Assembly: GCA_903903925.1 (NCBI GenBank)
Contig: CAIVAU010000078.1
Coordinates: 1-64,000, forward strand
Reading direction: 5' to 3'
Length of the DNA: 64,000 bases
DNA from: an uncultured cyanobacterium
GTDB lineage: Bacteria > Cyanobacteriota > Cyanobacteriia > Cyanobacteriales > Nostocaceae
The notes below the pieces were generated by a model, which saw only the letters and a list, made by a program, of their open reading frames with translations, was not told where the DNA came from and ran no database searches. Shown in pieces: positions 57,996 to 64,000 of this stretch; the first letter of the stretch is position 1; each line of letters opens with the position of its first letter. Both the position numbers and the translations under genes were made by a program.

Positions 57996-58349
57996 ATGAT
58001 ACACTTTTTATTAACTTGGCTTAGCACTGCCGTGGCGTTGCTCATTACCGCTAAAATCGTTCCTGGCTTCTTTATCAAGAATTTTGTTACTGCCCTTCTC
58101 GCCGCCATCGTCATCGGGCTAGTTAATGCACTTGTGCGACCCATTTTAGGCTTTTTGACCTTTCCTATTACCTTAATCACCTTTGGATTGTTTACATTTG
58201 TCCTCAATGCCTTAACACTTTGGTTAGCAAGTGCCCTCACTCCTAGTTATGGTTTTCATATTAGTAACTTCGGGTCTGCTTTGTTGGGTTCAATTGTACT
58301 GTCAATTGTTTCAAGTATAATTAGCTACTTACTTAGATCGGTTGATTAA
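57996..58349 (+). CDS. Four-TM small membrane protein (phage holin family IV-like)
   Basis: A 117-residue protein with four hydrophobic segments, including IHFLLTWLSTAVALLITAKI near the start and ALLGSIVLSIVSSIIS near the end. PVL-like NALVRPILGFLTFPITL is the hallmark of PF04020, a family widespread in bacteria and not necessarily phage-derived. The gene stands between a peptidoglycan-binding protein and a convergent ankyrin gene. Confidence 0.88.
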   Translation: MIHFLLTWLSTAVALLITAKIVPGFFIKNFVTALLAAIVIGLVNALVRPILGFLTFPITLITFGLFTFVLNALTLWLASALTPSYGFHISNFGSALLGSIVLSIVSSIISYLLRSVD

Positions 58350-58355
58350 GAGTAA

Positions 58356-59636
58356 TTACTCCTGTGCCCCAGCAGCCTTCAAGATCCGTACTACACCAGA
58401 GTACCCATTAAACTCTGCTAGCATCAAAGCTGTATAACCACCTTGGTTTTTTAAATTCACATCTGCGCCAGCTTCCACTAACAATTGCACCACCTCGCGA
58501 TCGCCCCGCGAAGCTGCCCACATCAACGCCGTCGCCCCCGCTGAGTCTAGCAGATTGACATCTGCCCCTTTAGCGATGATCTGCTGCAGTACACCTATAT
58601 GGTTACGTTCTGCAGCCTTGATCAACGCGCTTTTGCCATCATCACCTTTAGTATTAGCATCAGCACCAAAGTCAAGTAACACCTTCACTGTCGCAGTATG
58701 TCCCTGTATTGCTGCTAGGGTCAAAGGCACTTCACCCAAATTTTTTTCATTCACATCCCCCGCACAATACAGCAGTGTTTCAACAATTTGGCTATGTCCC
58801 TGTAACGCAGCCACAAGTATTGGTGTATCACCTAGGTTGTTCCTTTTATGTACATTCGCACCCTGGCTCAGTAAGACTTCTACCACGTCAGTGTGACCTT
58901 CTACAACGGCAAGGTGTAGGGCAGTTTCACCATCTTTATCTTGGATATTGACATCAGCACCGTAACCAAGTATGGCTGATGCGATCGCACTGTGTCCCGC
59001 CGCTGCTGCTGCTGATAATGCAGTTCCACCATCACAATTTTGTGCCTTGACATCAGCCCCCGCCGCCAACAGTGCTTGGACAACTTCCAGATGTCCCAAG
59101 TCAGCCGCTACCATTAATGCCGTTTCACCCTCTTCATCTTGGCTATTGACATCTGCACCACCTTGTAGTAGCGCTTGCACAACATTAGTGTGTCCAAAAC
59201 GTAATGCCAGTTTCAAAGCCGTATCATCATCTTTGTCTTTGGAATTGACATCAGCACCAGCAGCTAGTAAAATTCGCACGACATCAATATAACCTTTCAT
59301 GGCGGCTGCCATTAACGCTGTGCTGCCATCTTCATTGATGGCATTGACATCTACGTTATTCTTTACTAAGAGCTTAACAATGTCAAGTTGATTAGCGCTA
59401 GCTGCTAACATCAAAGCCGTCAAGCCATAGCGTTTTCTTTTCAAGTTGATATTTGCTCCAGCTTCTAGAAGTTGGAGCACAATTTCGGTGTAACCTAAAT
59501 TGGCAGCAAACATTAACGCCGTGGTGTCATCGCGATCGCCCACATCCACCTTCGCGCCTAAAGTTATGAGCGCTTGCACTCGCTTGATATCGCCACTTTT
59601 AGCTGCTAACAGCAGCAGGGCATCATTTTGAGTCAT
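58356..59636 (-). CDS. Ankyrin-repeat protein
   Basis: The 426 residues consist of about twelve 33-residue ankyrin repeats (DKDGETALHLAVVEGHTDVV, EEGETALMVAADLGHLEVVQ) with no other domain and no signal. It should be a cytosolic protein-protein scaffold. The repeats are regular, with a few shortened ones around 275-310. Internal sequence similarity between repeats is high, consistent with duplication. Confidence 0.95.
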   Translation of the reverse strand: MTQNDALLLLAAKSGDIKRVQALITLGAKVDVGDRDDTTALMFAANLGYTEIVLQLLEAGANINLKRKRYGLTALMLAASANQLDIVKLLVKNNVDVNAINEDGSTALMAAAMKGYIDVVRILLAAGADVNSKDKDDDTALKLALRFGHTNVVQALLQGGADVNSQDEEGETALMVAADLGHLEVVQALLAAGADVKAQNCDGGTALSAAAAAGHSAIASAILGYGADVNIQDKDGETALHLAVVEGHTDVVEVLLSQGANVHKRNNLGDTPILVAALQGHSQIVETLLYCAGDVNEKNLGEVPLTLAAIQGHTATVKVLLDFGADANTKGDDGKSALIKAAERNHIGVLQQIIAKGADVNLLDSAGATALMWAASRGDREVVQLLVEAGADVNLKNQGGYTALMLAEFNGYSGVVRILKAAGAQE

Positions 59637-59760
59637 TTGTTAGTTGTTAGTTGTGAGTTAGTTGTTCTTTTTGAGAACTAATAATCAACAAATAACAAAT
59701 AACACTACCATTAGGGTTATGCTAATTTTTATGAAGATTGAATGACAAGGGAGATATAGT

Positions 59761-60231
59761 ATGAATCTGGAGCTTTCGCCATCGGTTAGGTTTTGGTTAA
59801 GTTTGGTTCACCCGACATTAATGTGGGCACTCTTGGCACTCTCTATTTATGCTGCCTACTTAGGACTGCAAGTCCAGCGTACCCGAAATGCTGACAGCGA
59901 AGAAAGGAAAGAACTGGTTAAAGGTAGATACAACGTCAAACACTTCCAAATCGGTTCTATAATTTTAGCTTTGATGGTGATAGGTTCTGTTGGTGGCATG
60001 GCTGTCACCTACATCAATAATGGTAAGTTGTTCGTCAGCCCGCACCTACTAGCCGGACTTGGGATCACAAGTCTGGTTGCCTTCTCTGCTTCACTATCTC
60101 CTTTTCTGCAAAAAGGGGCAAATTGGGCACGTATAACTCATATCTTAGTGAATTTCGTTATTTTAGGACTTTTTGCTTGGCAGGCTTTCACGGGTGTGGG
60201 AATTGTGCAAAAAATTCTCACTCAGGCATAG
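59761..60231 (+). CDS. DUF4079 family membrane protein
   Basis: A 156-residue protein with four transmembrane helices. HPTLMWALLALSIYAAYLGL (about 17-36), VKHFQIGSIILALMVIGSVGGM and an NWARITHILVNFVILGLF end match DUF4079, a cyanobacteria- and plastid-linked family. Conserved histidines in HPTLMW, VKHFQ and THIL could bind heme as in b561-like proteins, but this is conjecture. ATG 59761 follows GGGAGATATA. Confidence 0.85.
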   Translation: MNLELSPSVRFWLSLVHPTLMWALLALSIYAAYLGLQVQRTRNADSEERKELVKGRYNVKHFQIGSIILALMVIGSVGGMAVTYINNGKLFVSPHLLAGLGITSLVAFSASLSPFLQKGANWARITHILVNFVILGLFAWQAFTGVGIVQKILTQA

Positions 60232-60327
60232 GGAATGGGGAGTGGGGTTGAGGTATGGGGTATGGGGTATGGGGTATAAATTGGCAATTCCTCTACATCT
60301 AACTGTTCTTTCCCCACTCCCCACTCC

Positions 60328-61038
60328 CTACTCCCTACTCCCTCCCCTATGCCAAGAATGCTTTTTCTTAGAGTTGGCAGGAAATTGTATACCCAAAGAT
60401 TGATGAAAATCTTCTTGGACTTTGCGGGTTAAGCGACGGGATACTTGGCGCACGATTTGGTTGAGTAAGCGATCGCCAGTAGATTGAATTAAAGATTTGG
60501 GTAGTCTGTGAATAAACTTGGGAAAGTGAATGTAAACTTTCAAATCCAATTCCCATATCACGAGTGTCATCTTACCCAAGTCGCTGACAGCATCATTTGC
60601 CGGGTTTTCTAATAACTGTAGCGCTGAGCGATAGTCTACATCATAACCAGGAGATTGATAATCAGGAATGGGAATAGTCCGAATACGGTATACCCCTTCC
60701 TCTGGGGGTAAAAGTTCCAAACCAATTTTGGGTTCTACTTCATAACCAAAAGCGCCAAAGCGACCGATGACTAAAGCATAGCCGTTTTCCCCCAAGACCT
60801 CTACCTTCATCGGTTCAGCGCAACGAGAAAACCATGAAGCGTGACTGTTGAGATACTCCGCAACAATAGGAACAGGGGCATACATTTCCATAGAATCGTG
60901 ATAACAACCGTGAAACCTAGTTGGTGTCCCCACAGTTGCTTCTAAGGATGTGTCCTCAACATCTGCTGGACTTGATGTCACAGACGAAGCTGCTTCTGTT
61001 GTTTCAAACGATTGATACTCGGAATTTCTGGAAAGCAT
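60328..61038 (-). CDS. DUF1997 family protein
   Basis: The 236-residue protein has a low-complexity N-terminus (about 1-35), then MYAPVPIVAEYLNSHASWFSRC, YALVIGRFGAFGYEVEPKIG and RLLNQIVRQVSRRLTRKVQEDFH, all typical of DUF1997 proteins of cyanobacteria and plastids. No function is known. It is likely cytosolic, and its tail HRGGSRE enters a GGGAGTAGG repeat patch. Confidence 0.85.
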   Translation of the reverse strand: MLSRNSEYQSFETTEAASSVTSSPADVEDTSLEATVGTPTRFHGCYHDSMEMYAPVPIVAEYLNSHASWFSRCAEPMKVEVLGENGYALVIGRFGAFGYEVEPKIGLELLPPEEGVYRIRTIPIPDYQSPGYDVDYRSALQLLENPANDAVSDLGKMTLVIWELDLKVYIHFPKFIHRLPKSLIQSTGDRLLNQIVRQVSRRLTRKVQEDFHQSLGIQFPANSKKKHSWHRGGSRE

Positions 61039-61267
61039 AATACGTTCTTGTAGTGCTTAGCGGTTGCCTAATTCAATCATTCCCATATTGGATGCGACTT
61101 TTCGCGCTAAAGTACCAATTTTACCTAAACCTCAAGAATGTGTCATAAAGTTTATCTAATCTCTACAATAGATTGGGGATTGGGAATTGGGCCTGTGATC
61201 CTTCACAATCAGCACTTTTCCAGTTCCCAATCACAATCAAATCTTAGTTTCCCAGGATAAATTTTAA

Positions 61268-61927
61268 ATGAAAGCATTTGTCGCAGGCGCTACAGGCGAA
61301 ACAGGTCGCCGAATCGTCCAAGAACTAGTGAAGCGGAATATTCCTGTTCGTGTCTTAGTGCGAGATATTGAGAAAGCTAGAGAGGTTTTGCCTGCCGACG
61401 TTGAGTTGGTAGAGGGTGATGTGTTAAAACCAGAAAGCCTGACTGTTGCTTTGGGAGATAGCACAGTGTTACTGTGTGCTACTGGAGCAAAACCAAGCTT
61501 TGATCCTACCGGACCATATAAGGTAGATTACGAAGGGACTAAAAATCTGGTGGATGCGGCCAAAACTAGAGGAATTGAGCATTTTGTCTTTGTTTCTTCT
61601 TTGTGTACCTCCCAGTTGTTCCACCCCCTAAACTTGTTCTGGTTGATTTTGGTTTGGAAAAAGCAAGCTGAGGAGTACATCCAGAGAAGTGGTCTGACCT
61701 ATACTATAGTTCGACCAGGTGGGTTGAAGAATGAAGATAATCCCGACTCAATTGTGATGCAGAGTGCTGATACATTGTTTGAGGGTAGTATTCCTCGGCA
61801 AAAGGTCGCCCAAGTTTGTGTAGAGTCACTATTTGAACCAGAAGCACGGAATAAAATTGTCGAGATTGTTGCCAAAGCAGAGGCACCTGCTAAAAGCTTT
61901 GGCGAACTATTTGCTAATGTCGCGTGA
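61268..61927 (+). CDS. NAD(P)-binding atypical SDR (Ycf39/TIC62-like)
   Basis: The 219 residues begin MKAFVAGATGETGRRIVQEL, an NAD(P) loop (GATGETG). VSS replaces the full active site and no YxxxK is seen, so it is a binding rather than a classical dehydrogenase fold. Related cyanobacterial proteins help assemble photosystem II or act as NADP-sensing scaffolds. The ATG lies after a TAAATTTTAA stretch. Confidence 0.85.
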   Translation: MKAFVAGATGETGRRIVQELVKRNIPVRVLVRDIEKAREVLPADVELVEGDVLKPESLTVALGDSTVLLCATGAKPSFDPTGPYKVDYEGTKNLVDAAKTRGIEHFVFVSSLCTSQLFHPLNLFWLILVWKKQAEEYIQRSGLTYTIVRPGGLKNEDNPDSIVMQSADTLFEGSIPRQKVAQVCVESLFEPEARNKIVEIVAKAEAPAKSFGELFANVA

Positions 61928-62021
61928 TGAATTATGAAGGAGTTGGACTCTGAAAGGCTTTGAACTCAAAGGCACTGAAAAACTCATCGGACCGCTAGCC
62001 GCGCTTCTCGGTTTAGTATGT

Positions 62022-62618
62022 TTGTTGCAATGGTATATAACTGGTGACCTGCGATCGCCCGATCCCGTCTTTAGTGTTAAACAGCCTCCTTTAGTCATGA
62101 AAGGGGGCGATCCTTACGTCCGTGCTTTAATGAGAACTATCTCAGCAAGTGAATCTAATAGCGATCGCCCTTATTCGCTGTTGTATGGTGGACAGCATTT
62201 CAGCAACCTTAGTCGTCATCCTGAGATTTGTGTCGCAATTGTAGTCGGTCCTAACAAAGGAAATTGTTCTACAGCCGCAGGTAGGTATCAAATAGTAAAT
62301 ATGACTTGGTATCAACTTGCCCCCCGCTATCACCCAAACCCAGCACGATTTATGTTTTGGTCAGCTTATAGTTTTGAACCAGAGTATCAAGACGCTGTTA
62401 TCTATCGGTGGTTAAATGATACCCATGTTTGGGGAACTGATATTTCACAACTATTGCATCAGGGAAAGTTAAATGAAGTCTTACGGCGACTTTCTCCGAC
62501 TTGGACAAGTTTAGGATATGGTATAGAAACTAATTCTGCAAGTCGATATTTGCCTCAGGTTTATCAGAAAATTTTGCAAGAAGAATTGAAGGCATCTGGA
62601 AAAACTGAAACTAAGTAA
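62022..62618 (+). CDS. GH104-like lysozyme/lytic transglycosylase
   Basis: The 198 residues include GGDPYVRALMRTISASESNS, the catalytic-type Glu in the first helix (SASESN), YSLLYGGQHF and TAAGRYQIVNMTWYQLAP, which match phage lambda R-like GH104 enzymes. The assigned TTG start interrupts a hydrophobic run. In-frame codons upstream to 61950 read KLIGPLAALLGLVCLLQW, a membrane anchor, and follow AAGGAG. The true start may be a CTG at 61950, giving a membrane-tethered wall enzyme. Confidence 0.85.
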   Translation: MLQWYITGDLRSPDPVFSVKQPPLVMKGGDPYVRALMRTISASESNSDRPYSLLYGGQHFSNLSRHPEICVAIVVGPNKGNCSTAAGRYQIVNMTWYQLAPRYHPNPARFMFWSAYSFEPEYQDAVIYRWLNDTHVWGTDISQLLHQGKLNEVLRRLSPTWTSLGYGIETNSASRYLPQVYQKILQEELKASGKTETK

Positions 62619-62631
62619 CAACTCAGATTAT

Positions 62632-62819
62632 TAGGACTAGCCATTTCAAGGTGATTCATAAAATCTTAGTTCTGGTGGTCAGACTTCTACTTTTCTCTCC
62701 GTGTTCTCTGTGCCTCTGCGGTTAAAAAGTAATTTATTGAACCACAGAGGCGCAGAGAACACAGAGAGTCGAAAAATTCTTGGATAAAAATTTTAGCCAC
62801 CTTGAAAAGGCTAGTCCTA
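62632..62819. mobile_element. Complete 188-bp MITE
   Basis: Terminal inverted repeats of 22 bp begin TAGGACTAGCC and agree at 21 positions. The interior carries a second long hairpin in which GTGTTCTCTGTGCCTCTGCG faces the complement across a 20-nt centre. No open frame is present. A half copy lies at 15277-15350. Confidence 0.85.
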
Positions 62820-63025
62820 GTATTTTAACGTTACCTACGCAAAATTCCAAATTTACAGACCTACATCTTTATAGAGGGAAGTAAAAATAACTTATGCACT
62901 GATGAAGTCATATCAAGCACATTACCCTGCGTTGAAGTGAGTAACTTCCATCACCGCCCAAACCGATGTTGTTCTCTCTTTTCGACAGACTTCTTTCATA
63001 AAGATATGCGATCGCACTTTGCACC
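62820..63025. other. Gap between MITE and menH
   Basis: The 206 bp are AT-rich with one GCGATCGC site (about 63008). No gene, tRNA or strong hairpin is seen. Confidence 0.5.
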
Positions 63026-63844
63026 CTACGTTGTAAAAAATTGTTTGAGCCTCTCAACAAATGCCAAAGTATCTTCAAAGTGAATATTATGACCACAATT
63101 ACTCATGATTTCTAGCTGACAAAATTTACATAGATTCGCCATTTTCATATTTATCTCTATAAATTTTTCATCATGTTCACCAACAAGTAAAAGCAAAGGA
63201 TTAGTATTTTCTTTAAGTTTTTCCCATAAAGAAGGTTGACATCCAGTACCCATTAAACGCAGCGATTTAGCCAATTCTATAGGGTTATTTTGCAACCGAC
63301 TTTCTATCAAATGCTGAAATTGCGGACGATTTTTTATCAAACCAAAAATAGGTTGATTGTACCAATTTAATAAAAAAGCTGTAAGATCACTTTTTGCAAC
63401 ACTTCTTACTAACTTCCTAGCTATTTGCTCATCACGTTTAACTCGTTCTAATTGCTCTATTTCTGTTAACAACCCTGGAGAAGTTGATTCCAGCACAACC
63501 TTAGAGAAACGGTGGGGAAAATATAGAGTAAGGTATAAAGCCAATCTCCCGCCCATAGAATAGCCAACTAAGAAGCATTTAGTAATTTTTAACTTATCCA
63601 GTAAATTAATTAGGGCATGGGCAGTATTTGCCATTTCATAACACTCATCACCACCTAATATTTGAGTCTTCCCATGTCCAGGAAGGTCAACTGTTAGACA
63701 GGTAAATTCGTCAGATAGTTGTTGTATAGCTTCATCAAATTCATGGTTGTTGCCCATGAATCCGTGTAAAAATAGAATTCGTGGTTGATCTAGATTACCA
63801 ATAAAAGAATAATATAATTGATAATTATTATCATCAAAAATCAT
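63026..63844 (-). CDS. menH: 2-succinyl-6-hydroxy-2,4-cyclohexadiene-1-carboxylate synthase
   Basis: This alpha/beta-hydrolase of phylloquinone/menaquinone synthesis removes pyruvate from SEPHCHC. It shows ILFLHGFMGNNHEFDEAIQQ, VDLPGHGKTQ, the nucleophile elbow VGYSMGGRLALYL, the acid region LLLVGEHDEKF and the histidine NCGHNIHFED. The start at 63844 (MIFDDNNYQLYY) gives the expected 272 residues; the 48 upstream codons come from a repeat region and look non-native. Confidence 0.85.
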   Translation of the reverse strand: MIFDDNNYQLYYSFIGNLDQPRILFLHGFMGNNHEFDEAIQQLSDEFTCLTVDLPGHGKTQILGGDECYEMANTAHALINLLDKLKITKCFLVGYSMGGRLALYLTLYFPHRFSKVVLESTSPGLLTEIEQLERVKRDEQIARKLVRSVAKSDLTAFLLNWYNQPIFGLIKNRPQFQHLIESRLQNNPIELAKSLRLMGTGCQPSLWEKLKENTNPLLLLVGEHDEKFIEINMKMANLCKFCQLEIMSNCGHNIHFEDTLAFVERLKQFFTT

Positions 63845-63925
63845 GAATATTTTCGGATAGTACCTTTCAGTGGTCTCATAAAATAGCTTAGGCGATTTAC
63901 AGGAATAAATATACCACCGCCGTTG

Positions 63926-63978
63926 GTTTCGACTTCGCTCAACCAACTGAGAGATCGAGAGTTGGGCGAAGTCGAAAC
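63926..63978. repeat. 18-bp inverted repeat (GTTTCGACTTCGCTCAAC family)
   Basis: GTTTCGACTTCGCTCAAC at 63926-63943 faces GTTGGGCGAAGTCGAAAC at 63961-63978, with 17 of 18 pairs matching. It is a dispersed cyanobacterial palindrome upstream of menH. Confidence 0.85.
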
Positions 63979-64000
63979 TCTCCAACACAGGTATTTTCTT

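Noticed and set aside
57996..58349. Holin-like protein as sign of a prophage
   Set aside because: PF04020 proteins are common outside phages, and no other phage gene is near; the lysozyme at 62 kb is also isolated.

Overview
This window looks like chromosomal DNA of a filamentous cyanobacterium of the Nostocales type. The evidence is frequent GCGATCGC (HIP1) octamers, psbZ of photosystem II, a 6S RNA gene directly downstream of purK, ClpC, several cyanobacteria-specific families (DUF3288, DUF4079, DUF1997), a giant Ser/Thr kinase-AAA-GAF-histidine kinase of the Nostoc kind, and abundant heptanucleotide repeats between genes. The species cannot be named from the sequence alone.

Layout. 0-6.2 kb: a proA-like gene that lacks the expected catalytic cysteine, a zinc-ribbon membrane protein, tRNA-Gly(GCC), two long heptamer tandem arrays, ribH, psbZ, and a DHH-CBS-CCA nucleotidyltransferase fusion. 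6.3-7.5 kb: two toxin-antitoxin pairs. 7.7-15.1 kb: a three-gene unit on the minus strand with a dynamin-like GTPase, an Hsp70/actin-fold ATPase resembling SrfB, and a protein of unknown function. This is the best candidate for a poorly described system. 15.1-18.4 kb: a decayed mobile segment (half of a MITE, a resolvase-type helix-turn-helix relic) followed by an apparently imported cassette of tetR, a short-chain dehydrogenase and a Yellow/MRJP-like beta-propeller. A near-perfect 24-bp inverted repeat lies between the divergent genes. 18.7-21.8 kb: an EmrA/EmrB efflux pair. 21.8-24.2 kb: a graveyard of a defence-type locus, with a 5'-truncated AAA ATPase and a DUF499 N-terminus fused out of frame to a helicase C-terminus, bounded by copies of one dispersed repeat.

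24.3-36 kb is mostly core: a CrtI/CrtISO-like flavoprotein, an MCE/Mla-type lipid transport ATPase plus MCE protein, DUF3288, clpC with a clear terminator, an AI-2E family permease, and a PyrF-PyrE fusion. 36.3-46.5 kb is signalling and redox: the 1849-residue kinase, a flavin monooxygenase-like protein next to a heme-oxygenase-like diiron candidate, and a PAS-CRP fusion regulator. 46.6-50.6 kb holds an esterase, a second AI-2E permease and a membrane-anchored GTPase, closely spaced. 50.6-64 kb holds a small MITE, small exported or membrane proteins, a pentapeptide-repeat lumen protein overlapping purK, 6S RNA, a pair of M16 peptidases (one without the zinc motif), a peptidoglycan-binding protein, a small membrane protein, an ankyrin protein, DUF4079, DUF1997, an NAD(P)-binding protein, a GH104-like lysozyme, a complete 188-bp MITE and menH.

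A repeated theme is low-complexity or palindromic repeats that have entered coding sequence in frame (cca, the giant kinase, purK) or supply stop codons to broken genes (22.38 kb). Functions are assigned by reading motifs; no database search was run.
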